Shown: positions 55,660 through 62,786 of the stretch, in pieces
Position numbering within the stretch: the first letter of the stretch is position 1
Layout of the letters: each line of letters starts with the position of its first letter
Origin: Salipaludibacillus sp. CUR1
GTDB taxonomy: Bacteria > Bacillota > Bacilli > Bacillales > Salisediminibacteriaceae
Direction: 5' to 3'
Assembly: GCF_021028955.1 (NCBI RefSeq)
Contig: NZ_JAIWPE010000064.1
Coordinates: 62,001 to 126,000, forward strand
Length of the DNA stretch: 64,000 bases
Notes under the pieces: model-generated
Told to the model about the DNA's origin: nothing
The model's input: the letters and a program-made list of their open reading frames with translations, nothing else
Database searches by the model: none
Position numbers and translations under genes: made by a program

Positions 55660-56175
55660 ATGAAAGCATTAATTATGAGTGACAGTCACGGATGGGAAAA
55701 AGAAGTAGTAGAAGTTATCGACCGTCATAAAGATGAGGTGGATGCTGTCTTTCATTGTGGAGATTCTGAGCTTGAAAAGAGTTCTGAGGCCTTAAAGGAT
55801 GTATTCACTGTGAGAGGGAATTGTGACTTTGGATCTGATTTTCCGGAAGAAATTGCAGAAACAGTAAAGGGTACGACATTTTTTGTTGGCCACGGCCATT
55901 TATTAAATGTAAAATTGACAGAAATGAACCTTATTTACAAAGGGGAAGAATCACAAGCAGATATCGTGTGCTACGGTCATACGCATGTCCCGGCAGCTGT
56001 GCAGGAAAAGAACCTTGTCATATTAAACCCCGGCAGTATGAGGCTGCCAAGGCAGTATCCCGTCGGCACTTATGTGCTCCTGGAAACAGAAGGGAAAGAG
56101 ATAAGTGTAGATTTTTATTCTCTTGAAGGAAAAAGAATTGATGATTTAAGTAAAACTTTTCACAAAAACGGTTGA
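55660..56175 (+). CDS. ysnB: YfcE/MJ0936-type metallophosphoesterase (YsnB-like)
   Basis: A 171-aa calcineurin-like phosphoesterase with the metal motifs MSDSHG (D, H), FHCGDSE, VRGNCD, GHGH and CYGHTHVP, followed by LNPGSMRLPR. It hydrolyses phosphodiesters; the physiological substrate is unknown. AAAGGTGAT precedes ATG 55660, just after rdgB. Last gene of rph-rdgB-ysnB. Confidence 0.93.
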   Translation: MKALIMSDSHGWEKEVVEVIDRHKDEVDAVFHCGDSELEKSSEALKDVFTVRGNCDFGSDFPEEIAETVKGTTFFVGHGHLLNVKLTEMNLIYKGEESQADIVCYGHTHVPAAVQEKNLVILNPGSMRLPRQYPVGTYVLLETEGKEISVDFYSLEGKRIDDLSKTFHKNG

Positions 56176-56256
56176 CTTTTCATCTGGAATTGTATATATT
56201 AATTATTGTCGCTGTTAACGAGCGGCCTGACATGATAATTAATATTTACAATTTCT

Positions 56257-56330
56257 GCGGGTGTAGTTTAGTGGTAAAACCTCAGCCTTCCAAGCTGATG
56301 ACGAGGGTTCGATTCCCTTCACCCGCTCCA
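56257..56330 (+). tRNA. tRNA-Gly (anticodon TCC)
   Basis: 74 nt with an encoded CCA. The acceptor stem is GCGGGTG / CACCCGC, the anticodon loop CTTCCAA gives TCC (Gly), and the T arm GGGTTCGATTCCC is canonical. Confidence 0.97.
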
Positions 56331-56418
56331 TAAATTTATTTGCTTGAGATACCGCTGGATAATTTTTATGAACAAACGTTAGACTAAGCGGGGAATCAGA
56401 ATCAGCCTATATAATTAT

Positions 56419-56495
<77 letters not shown>

Positions 56496-56506
56496 TTACA
56501 TAACAG

Positions 56507-56590
56507 TTAAAACCCTTGATATGACAGGGTTTTTGACAGATAAGGGATGCTAACGCAGATTAGAACACTGTGGTAGCATCTCTTTTTTTA
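56507..56590 (+). terminator. Two hairpins after tRNA-Arg
   Basis: AAAACCCT / AGGGTTTTT (about 56508-56535) with an 8-10-nt loop ends the tRNA transcript. GATGCTA / TAGCATC (56546-56580) is followed by TCTTTTTTT. Confidence 0.75.
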
Positions 56591-56651
56591 TCCCTACAGT
56601 TTCCTTTCAGGGTTTTATTACCTCCAAACACAATTATTTGGAGGGAACAGT

Positions 56652-57671
56652 ATGACAAAGAAAAAAGGTATTTTTGAGGTAGATGCAGATCTCAGCTTTT
56701 TTAAAGATGAAGGAAAGGGAACAGAGGTACAGGAAAAGTCCTCTGTAAAAACAAATACAAAAACAGATTCATCCAGTAAGGAAACTGGCAGAGGCTTAGA
56801 CAGTGTAATGGAAATTATTATTCAGCAGATGAGAGTAAGTGGCTATAGAGAAAGAACAATAACAGACTATATTAGGTATATGGCTCAGTTTAGGGAAATT
56901 ACTAATGTAAATAACCTTGAGGAAATTACAACAGATACTATATATTTGTGGCTTGATTCTATGCAGGTTTCTAATCAGACTAAACTGACAAGACTAAAAT
57001 GCCTGAAAGCAATTTTAGGCAAATGCTTCAATAATGGATGGTTTGATTCTAAATTTTGGCATGGCATTAATATTAAAGTGGACAAGAAGGTCAAAAAAGG
57101 GGCTAAGAAGGATGATGTGAGGGTTTTGTTGTCTTTGCTAGACCTAAATACCTTTATTGGTCTAAGAGATGCTGTGGCAGTTCTCACACTGTATAGAACA
57201 GGTGTTAGAATTAACACACTGGGACAACTCCATGAGAATAATATTGATTTTGAAAATAAGTTACTTTGGATGGATGGAACAATATTAAAAAATCATAAGA
57301 GCCAGAAGTTACCTCTTGATGATGAGTTGATGCAACTGTTAAAAGTATTGATTAAGCAAAATAACAAGATAAGATCATACTATGGAGAGAACAATTCTTT
57401 TTTGTTTATTAACTATAAAGGTAAATCCCTGAATACAAAATCAACAAACAATGCCATTTCTAAACAGTTAAATAAGTACTCTAAAAGGTATAATTTACAG
57501 AACATTAATCCTCATGCTCTTAGGAGAGGCTATGCAAAGACTCTGTTGGACAAGGGTGCAAACTTGGCTCTGATCTCAAAAGCTCTAGGGCACTCCAACT
57601 TGGCAGTCACTACTCAATATCTTGATTTAGATGTGGAAGAAGTGGCAGATAATTTAAGGGATTACTTATAA
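56652..57671 (+). CDS. Tyrosine recombinase/integrase
   Basis: A 339-aa site-specific recombinase. After a Lys/Ser/Thr-rich N-terminal extension (about 1-50) comes a SAM-like core-binding domain (about 55-140: MRVSGYRERTITDYIRYMAQ). The catalytic domain has R186 (YRTGVRINTL), H288 and R291 (PHALRRGYAK), H314 (LGHSNLAV) and nucleophile Y323 (TTQYLDLD), a complete R-H-R-H-Y set. GGAGGGAACAGT precedes ATG 56652. Position just after tRNA-Arg suggests it integrated the island there. All arginines use AGA/AGG. Confidence 0.94.
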   Translation: MTKKKGIFEVDADLSFFKDEGKGTEVQEKSSVKTNTKTDSSSKETGRGLDSVMEIIIQQMRVSGYRERTITDYIRYMAQFREITNVNNLEEITTDTIYLWLDSMQVSNQTKLTRLKCLKAILGKCFNNGWFDSKFWHGINIKVDKKVKKGAKKDDVRVLLSLLDLNTFIGLRDAVAVLTLYRTGVRINTLGQLHENNIDFENKLLWMDGTILKNHKSQKLPLDDELMQLLKVLIKQNNKIRSYYGENNSFLFINYKGKSLNTKSTNNAISKQLNKYSKRYNLQNINPHALRRGYAKTLLDKGANLALISKALGHSNLAVTTQYLDLDVEEVADNLRDYL

Positions 57672-57679
57672 GTAATTTT

Positions 57680-57712
57680 AGCCTCCTTACAATTTAGTTG
57701 GGGGGCTTTTAT
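57680..57712 (+). terminator. Terminator of the integrase gene
   Basis: AGCCTCC / GGGGGCT (one G-T pair) followed by TTTTAT, 9 nt after the stop. Confidence 0.75.
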
Positions 57713-57771
57713 ATTTTAATGTGTCTAGGTAGGCTAGAAAAAAACCTTTTTGTCCAATAAACTTAAGAATA

Positions 57772-57780
57772 TGGTATAAT
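57772..57780 (+). promoter_or_regulatory. Extended -10 promoter for the next gene
   Basis: TGG-TATAAT (57772-57780) forms an extended -10. TTGTCC lies 19 nt upstream as a poor -35. Confidence 0.55.
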
Positions 57781-57806
57781 TTGGTCAATAATAAACATAA
57801 AAAGAG

Positions 57807-58538
57807 GTGATTACAATAGGGGATATTAATTACATAAATGATGAGTCAAATGAGGTCTCTTCTATAAGGACAAACTATGATAAATTACCTGAAAGTTGTC
57901 CAATCTGTAAAAAGTCTCTCCACCCTGAGTATATACTTGTACATACTATTGATTATTATAAAAGGGAAATCATGTTTAAATGTCCAAGCAGTTCATGTGG
58001 TTCTTTGTTTTTTGCTGTATATAAGGAAAATGATAAATATAATACTGATCTTGATGATGACCCATTTGCCTCAAGGTTTTTATTTGAATATATGTATCAA
58101 ACTAAGAGAAATGACAAGGTATTCCCTGAAGAAATAGAGGAAATTTCTCCAGATTTTATATCTATTTTTAACCAATCATACCATGCTGAGCAGGAAGAAC
58201 TAAACCTGATTTGTGGTGTAGGGTACAGGAAAGCCCTTGAGCATTTGATTAAGGATTATATTATCAATGAGAATCCTTCAAAGGAAGATACTGTTAAGAA
58301 AACCCACTCAATACAACACTGTATTAATGAATACATAGATGAGGCAGATATAAAGGAAATGGCTGAAAGAGCAGCATGGTTGGGAAATGATGAGACACAT
58401 TATGTAAGGGAATATAAGGATAAAGATATACATGATCTAAAAAACCTGATTGATATAACTGTTTATTTTATTAGCATGAAAATAAAAGCCAAGAAATATA
58501 AGAGAGAAATTATAAAAAGAAAAAAAGTGAAATCCTAA
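57807..58538 (+). CDS. Zinc-ribbon protein with DUF4145-like C-terminal region
   Basis: A protein of about 243 aa (start uncertain). An N-terminal zinc ribbon is formed by CPICKKS (about 31-37) and KCPSSSCG (about 58-65). A helical C-terminal half (about 125-240) with ICGVGYRKALEHLIKDYI and RAAWLGNDETHYVREYKDKD resembles DUF4145, a family often found next to restriction-modification and other defence genes. GTG 57807 lies inside the apparent Shine-Dalgarno AGAGGTGAT. Initiation may instead be at a non-ATG codon such as ATA 57816. No enzymatic function is assigned. Confidence 0.68.
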   Translation: MITIGDINYINDESNEVSSIRTNYDKLPESCPICKKSLHPEYILVHTIDYYKREIMFKCPSSSCGSLFFAVYKENDKYNTDLDDDPFASRFLFEYMYQTKRNDKVFPEEIEEISPDFISIFNQSYHAEQEELNLICGVGYRKALEHLIKDYIINENPSKEDTVKKTHSIQHCINEYIDEADIKEMAERAAWLGNDETHYVREYKDKDIHDLKNLIDITVYFISMKIKAKKYKREIIKRKKVKS

Positions 58539-58577
58539 GCAGAAGATTTTTCATGGTTTTTCAGGAGGCAACAAAAA

Positions 58578-58850
58578 ATGGAGTATTCAAGAAAACATTT
58601 AGGGAAAATAGCTGTAACTTTGGATGCACAGTCATGTAAACTGATTATGTTCATGCTTAGCATAGCTAATGAGGAGACAGGTTACATAGATACTAGCTTA
58701 ACTCACTTGCATGAGAAAATTGGCACAGCAAAAACTACTATTAGCAGAAGTATAAAACATCTACAAGAGGCAGGTTATTTAGACATCCATCATGAGGTAG
58801 GTGTAAAAACTCATTATTATTTAAGAAATCCTGATGAGAAAAACCTATAG
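58578..58850 (+). CDS. Small winged-helix DNA-binding protein
   Basis: A 90-aa protein made of one winged helix: LDAQSCKLIMFMLSIANEET, DTSLTHLHEKIGTAKTTISR (helix-turn-helix, about 35-54) and the wing HHEVGVKTHYYLRN. It could be a regulator of the island, or the DNA-binding domain of a plasmid replication initiator, many of which share this fold. TCAGGAGGC precedes ATG 58578. It is followed by the recombinase, whose promoter carries a perfect palindrome that this protein might bind. Confidence 0.7.
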   Translation: MEYSRKHLGKIAVTLDAQSCKLIMFMLSIANEETGYIDTSLTHLHEKIGTAKTTISRSIKHLQEAGYLDIHHEVGVKTHYYLRNPDEKNL

Positions 58851-58897
58851 TCTTGGCATAAGCTAAGGCTTTATTTTGTTGCTCTAGTGTATTTAAA

Positions 58898-58926
58898 TTG
58901 AATAGGGTATTCAAAAATGATATAAT
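58898..58926 (+). promoter_or_regulatory. SigA promoter overlapped by a perfect palindrome (operator)
   Basis: TTGAAT (58898-58903), a 17-nt spacer and TATAAT (58921-58926). The -35 and upstream spacer form the perfect palindrome TTGAATAgggTATTCAA (58898-58914), well placed for repression of the serine recombinase gene. Confidence 0.8.
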
Positions 58927-58955
58927 TAACATGTCTTACAAGAGGAGGGAATTAA

Positions 58956-59522
58956 ATGAGCAGAAAACTAGGCTATATGAGAGTCAGCACAAACAGAGAA
59001 GAGCAGAAATTTGATAGGCAGGAGGCTCAGCTTTCTGAGTGTGATTACATTTATAAAGATAGGATGTCAGGTGCTAAGAAAGACAGACCTGCTCTGATGC
59101 AGATGCTTGAGGATTTGCAGGAAAATGATCTAGTGATAATAACCTCTATAGACAGACTTTCAAGAAGTACTGCTGATCTCTTAAATATTGTCCAGACCAT
59201 AAAAGATAAGGGAGCAACTATAAGAAGTATTTCTGATTCCTGGCTAGACACAACAGAGGATAATCCTCTCAATGATTTCCTCCTTACTATTGTTGGTGCA
59301 TTGTCAGAGATGGAGAGGAAAATGATAAACAAGAGAGTCAATGAGGGAATAGCTGTAGCAAAACAGAATGGTGTTATGTTTGGTAGACCAAAAAGCAATC
59401 CTCACAAGGTAAATTATGCTATTGAATTATACAATAAGGGAGAGCATACCAGTAAACAAATATGTGAGATTACAGGCATTAACAGATCAACATTGTATAG
59501 AAAGTTAAAACAGGTTAGGTAG
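58956..59522 (+). CDS. Serine recombinase (resolvase/invertase family)
   Basis: A 188-aa small serine recombinase. Catalytic S11 is in YMRVSTNREEQ. The remaining active-site residues lie in ITSIDRLSRSTADL (about 61-74). The long E helix contains GALSEMERKMINKRVNEGIA. A C-terminal helix-turn-helix (about 142-186: SKQICEITGINRSTLYRKL) binds the res or inversion site. AAGAGGAGGGA precedes ATG 58956. On a plasmid-like island it would resolve multimers or invert a segment; no inverted cassette was seen. Confidence 0.93.
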   Translation: MSRKLGYMRVSTNREEQKFDRQEAQLSECDYIYKDRMSGAKKDRPALMQMLEDLQENDLVIITSIDRLSRSTADLLNIVQTIKDKGATIRSISDSWLDTTEDNPLNDFLLTIVGALSEMERKMINKRVNEGIAVAKQNGVMFGRPKSNPHKVNYAIELYNKGEHTSKQICEITGINRSTLYRKLKQVR

Positions 59523-59535
59523 TTGTTTTCCAACA

Positions 59536-59590
59536 GTAATACAGGCTTTATTTACTTACTGTATTACCACTTATAGTATGATAGTATAAG
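59536..59590 (+). other. Paired inverted repeats between the recombinase and methyltransferase genes
   Basis: GTAATACAG (59536-59544) pairs with CTGTATTAC (59559-59567). CTTATA (59570-59575) pairs with TATAAG (59585-59590). These may be a res site for the recombinase, a terminator-like hairpin (no T-run) or an operator of the methyltransferase gene. Confidence 0.55.
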
Positions 59591-59667
59591 AGAATAAATA
59601 AACTATAATATGACAAAATGTGATAATAAAAAAAATGCTTGTTAGTATAAATAATGGAGGAAGGTTT

Positions 59668-60777
59668 ATGACAAGAATGGAACAATTAACTTTGTTTAAA
59701 GAAGAAGTAGTTGTTGAGGAGATATATGATTTTCACAAATTTAATGAGGAGCATAAGCTAGAAGATAGGATAGATACTTTTAACACTCCAGTAACCTCAA
59801 CTGACAGATTTAGAGTACTTTCTTTATTTGCTGGTTGTGGTGGATTGGACTTAGGTTTTAAAGGTGATTTTAGCTATTTGGGAAATGAATATTCAAGAAA
59901 TAATTTTGACATTGTGTGGGCAAATGAAATTGATAAAAATGCAGTAAAGACCTACAGAGGTAATTTTGGAGATCATATTATTTGTGAGGACATTAATAAT
60001 GTTACTGATGAGGAATTTCCAGAGGCTGATATTATTCTAGGTGGATTTCCTTGTCAGGATTTTAGTTTAGCAGGAAAGAGAAGAGGATTGACTGTTGAGA
60101 GAGGTAGGCTCTATTTACAAATGAAAAGAGCAATAGATGCAGTAAGACCAAAAGCATTTGTAGCTGAAAATGTTAAAAACCTGCTCTTAATGGAAGATGG
60201 AATTATCCTAAAAACAATTATAGATGATTTTAAAGAAAGTGGTTATACAGTATATTTTAAGTTATTTCATGCAGGAAATTATGGAGTGCCTCAAAGCAGA
60301 GAAAGGGTTATTATTTATGGAATAAGAGATGACATTGATGTTGTCCCTAAATTACCATTAGAAACAAATTCACCTGAGAACTGGGTAACCTCTCAGGATG
60401 CTATTGATGATCTATGGGAGCTGCTAGATAATCCAGAGGTTAATAACCATACTACTAGAGACTATTCAAAGGCAAAATTTTATGAAGGAAGAAAAACTCA
60501 AGGAAATATTAGAATTAAACCCAATAAAGTTTCTCCTACAATTAGAGCAGAACACCATGGCAATATAGAAGGACACTATAGAACCCTTGGTGATGAAAAT
60601 GACATGAAAAATTGGAGGAGGTTATCAGTAAGAGAGTGTGCTAGAATCCAGTCTTTCCCTGATGATTTTGTTTTTTACTCCTCTGCTTCCACAGCTTATA
60701 AACAAGTAGGAAATGCAGTCCCGCCTGTTATGGGCTGGCACATTGCAAGAGCTTTATATTTATCACTAACTCAGTAA
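59668..60777 (+). CDS. C5-cytosine DNA methyltransferase
   Basis: A 369-aa type II modification enzyme transferring methyl from AdoMet to C5 of cytosine. Motif I is LSLFAGCGGLDLGF (about 49-62), motif IV GGFPCQDFSLAG with catalytic C129, motif VI AENVKNLL, motif VIII PQSRERVIIYG, then a target-recognition region (about 235-305), motif IX RLSVRECARIQSFPDDF and motif X YKQVGNAVPP. The N-terminal extension has QLTLF (residues 6-10), resembling the sliding-clamp-binding motif QL(S/D)LF. GGAGGAAGG precedes ATG 59668; the frame extends to 59620 without a site. Specificity is unknown. It converges with the endonuclease gene. Confidence 0.94.
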   Translation: MTRMEQLTLFKEEVVVEEIYDFHKFNEEHKLEDRIDTFNTPVTSTDRFRVLSLFAGCGGLDLGFKGDFSYLGNEYSRNNFDIVWANEIDKNAVKTYRGNFGDHIICEDINNVTDEEFPEADIILGGFPCQDFSLAGKRRGLTVERGRLYLQMKRAIDAVRPKAFVAENVKNLLLMEDGIILKTIIDDFKESGYTVYFKLFHAGNYGVPQSRERVIIYGIRDDIDVVPKLPLETNSPENWVTSQDAIDDLWELLDNPEVNNHTTRDYSKAKFYEGRKTQGNIRIKPNKVSPTIRAEHHGNIEGHYRTLGDENDMKNWRRLSVRECARIQSFPDDFVFYSSASTAYKQVGNAVPPVMGWHIARALYLSLTQ

Positions 60778-60808
60778 AAAAAGGGGAGGATTTACCTCTC
60801 CCTTTTTT
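60776..60808. terminator. Bidirectional terminator between methyltransferase and endonuclease genes
   Basis: AAAAAAAGGGGAGG / CCTCTCCCTTTTTT with a 5-nt loop has A/T-runs on both sides, serving both convergent transcripts. Confidence 0.92.
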
Positions 60809-60815
60809 GCTTTAT

Positions 60816-61787
60816 TTATTCCTCTTTATCAGCATATTTATTATACTTCTCTATAGCCTCGTTAATTGTTTCTTTTAATTGGACTTTCTCATTTGGAGAT
60901 AGAGATTCATAATTATTGAGAAATTCTAAAGTATAGTTTCTGATAGTATTATTAAACCATGCTTCATTTTTCTTAACAGTTCTTTTCTCAATAACTTTAA
61001 GCCATCTTTCTACTAATACACCTTGCCAGTCCTCTAAAAGTTCTGATTTTTTTTCAATAATATCTGCTTTTATAGTGATTGCTAACTGATCTTTGGTCTT
61101 CCCTTTATGTTCCCTTCTAAATGTTTTGTTCCAATTCACCAACTCATTAAAAGCTACTGAGGGTCTAGGGCTCCTGTCAGGGAATTGCATAGTTGAATTT
61201 ACTGCATAGATATATTGCCCAGTAGTAATCTCAATTTCACCTTTATCAGAGTGTTTAACAAAAATAACCCATTCAGTAGGTGTTATTTGTTGAATACTTG
61301 AACCAGGTATTGCATTTTTTTTAGTTGATTTTAGCTCAACAGGAACATAAATTAATTCTGAATGATTGGTGTCAGTGATTTCTAAAACAATATCAGGATC
61401 TGTGTAAACAGAATTTTGTTTTCTTAATTGAACTTTTATTTCTTCTGTCATTTCATTAGGTAGATAAACTTTGTTTATAAATATGTCACTGAAAAGAGAA
61501 TAGTTAATAACATATCCCCCTGAGATTTCAGAGTTGAAATAAAATTCTTTTTGGTCTTGGTAGGGTAGGGTGGCAAAGTGGTTTTCAATTAACTCTTGTA
61601 AATACTCCTTTAGCTCCCTGTCAGTATTTGCCTCATCATGATGAAAAGTAATGTTTTTTAAATCATCCTTCCTTAACACTAACCCCTTTTCTAATTCATT
61701 CATAAAAGGGTACATGAATAATTCTACCTTATCTTGTAACTTTAATTTTGGGAATACCTGTTTAGTTTCTTCCTTGCTATTATCCAT
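60816..61787 (-). CDS. PD-(D/E)XK restriction endonuclease (type II, partner of the methyltransferase)
   Basis: A 323-aa protein I assign as the restriction enzyme from context and motif. The nuclease centre is YTDPDIVLEI (D132) followed after about 18 residues by VELKSTKK (E151-x-K153), and then IPGSSIQQ (160-167), a pattern seen in several type II enzymes. N- and C-terminal parts are helical. GGGAGG precedes ATG 61787. It lies tail to tail with the methyltransferase gene and before vsr on the same strand. Recognition sequence cannot be inferred. Confidence 0.8.
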   Translation of the reverse strand: MDNSKEETKQVFPKLKLQDKVELFMYPFMNELEKGLVLRKDDLKNITFHHDEANTDRELKEYLQELIENHFATLPYQDQKEFYFNSEISGGYVINYSLFSDIFINKVYLPNEMTEEIKVQLRKQNSVYTDPDIVLEITDTNHSELIYVPVELKSTKKNAIPGSSIQQITPTEWVIFVKHSDKGEIEITTGQYIYAVNSTMQFPDRSPRPSVAFNELVNWNKTFRREHKGKTKDQLAITIKADIIEKKSELLEDWQGVLVERWLKVIEKRTVKKNEAWFNNTIRNYTLEFLNNYESLSPNEKVQLKETINEAIEKYNKYADKEE

Positions 61788-61935
61788 TATGTATAACCTC
61801 CCTAATATAAACTCCCACTACTATTATACTATCTACAATGAAAAAAATGGGGATTAAATAGTAAAAAAAGGGAAAAGGTCTGCTTTTTACCAAATAATAG
61901 CTAAGAGGTTATGGCTTTTAAAAGAATTTTTCAAG

Positions 61936-62349
61936 TTATTTTTTTGCATGTTCAATAAAGGCAACAATTTTATTAATTGTGCCATCAAAATCTTCTCTTA
62001 ACTCATGTTCCCATACCCTTAAAATATTCCAATTCTTACTAAGGTAATGCTTATTTACCTCTGCATCTCTTTCCTTATTTCTCTCAAACTTACTTTCCCA
62101 AAACTCAGTGTTGCTTTTAGGCATCCTACCATGCAGCTCACATGCATGCCAAAAACAAGAATCTATAAATATTACAATTTTGTATTTTTGTATAACAATA
62201 TCAGGTTTACCCATTAGTGATTTAACATTTTTTCTATATCTAATACCTTTCTTCCACAAAGCTTTTGACACTACATTTTCTAAATCAGACTGTGATCTGA
62301 CTTTTCTCATAATGTTACTTCTTTCTTGCTTTGAAACATTGTCCACCAC
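61936..62349 (-). CDS. vsr: Very short patch repair (Vsr) T:G mismatch endonuclease
   Basis: A 137-aa Vsr-family endonuclease. Such enzymes nick next to T:G mismatches produced when 5-methylcytosine deaminates at a methyltransferase site. Visible motifs are RSNIMRKVRSQSDLE, GKPDIVIQ (catalytic Asp about 50), VIFIDSCFWHAC (about 59-70, metal ligands His/Cys) and FERNKERDAEVNKHYLSKNW then ILRVWEHEL. The Shine-Dalgarno AAAGGAGG (62364-62357) is 7 nt before GTG 62349; the ATG at 62370 lies upstream of that site. It sits in the R-M module. Confidence 0.92.
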   Translation of the reverse strand: MVDNVSKQERSNIMRKVRSQSDLENVVSKALWKKGIRYRKNVKSLMGKPDIVIQKYKIVIFIDSCFWHACELHGRMPKSNTEFWESKFERNKERDAEVNKHYLSKNWNILRVWEHELREDFDGTINKIVAFIEHAKK

Positions 62350-62786
62350 AGATATACCTCCTTTAACCATTCATAGTGTACATTCCCAGTTAATACAGCT
62401 AGTTAAAACATGTATGCTATTTGTAGAATTAAAGAATTTTGAACTATGTTAAGTTCCTGCCATTCTTAAATATTAGGGTTGAGCATTTTTTAGGAGCATC
62501 CTGCCTTCCAAATTGCCCCCTGACCCCCATACTGGGCGGGTGTTACCTCCTCTAGTCCCTCACAGAATCTCTCACAACCTCTCTCAGCTTACCCATACTG
62601 TTTCAGGTGCTGTAAGTCTTGAACAATACAGGACTCTATACAGCTTTTCTATGTATTCTCAGAGCTTGCTACATTTCTTATTTACTTTCTGAGATAAACT
62701 GAGTTACTTACAGACTGTATTTGGCAAGAGAAAAATGTATAAAACGGCAAGCCTTTTTGCAGCCACCCATTAACACCTATACAACT
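62350..62786. other. Gene-free right part of the island
   Basis: About 390 bases of CpG-poor sequence with a pyrimidine-rich top strand (CTCACAGAATCTCTCACAAC, CTCTCTCAG). It contains CATCCTGCC (62497-62505), resembling the IncP-type nick core ATCCTG-Y, and a CCCCCTGACCCCCATACTGG block. No coding frame is supported. The composition changes near 62,745 where the IS begins. Confidence 0.55.

Larger units (their letters stand above)
56496..62744 (+). mobile_element. Integrated foreign island carrying recombinases and an R-M-Vsr module
   Basis: This stretch is bounded by tRNA-Arg on the left and an IS21-family element on the right, which may itself have inserted in the island. It encodes a tyrosine recombinase, a zinc-ribbon/DUF4145-like protein, a small winged-helix protein, a serine recombinase, a C5 methyltransferase, an endonuclease and Vsr. 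It is more AT-rich than the core, arginine is coded only by AGA/AGG, and CpG is nearly absent. No copy of the tRNA-Arg 3' end is visible before 64,000, so the right attachment site lies beyond the IS. The pair of recombinases and the winged-helix protein suggest an integrated plasmid-like element. Confidence 0.85.
56556..62744. other. CpG desert
   Basis: Reading every line, I find CG only at about 60722, 60860 and 62537 over 6.19 kb. None occurs from 56,556 to 60,721. GpC remains common, and CG is missing inside codons, across codon junctions and in non-coding parts alike. Flanking core sequence and the IS have many CG per line. Confidence 0.93.

Noticed and set aside
61651-62452. Plus-strand frames opposite the endonuclease and vsr genes
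   Set aside because: They are antisense to genes with clear motifs and good ribosome-binding sites on the minus strand.
56496-62744. CRISPR array or cas genes in the island
   Set aside because: No regularly spaced direct repeats and no Cas-like protein were seen; the repeats present are simple inverted repeats.
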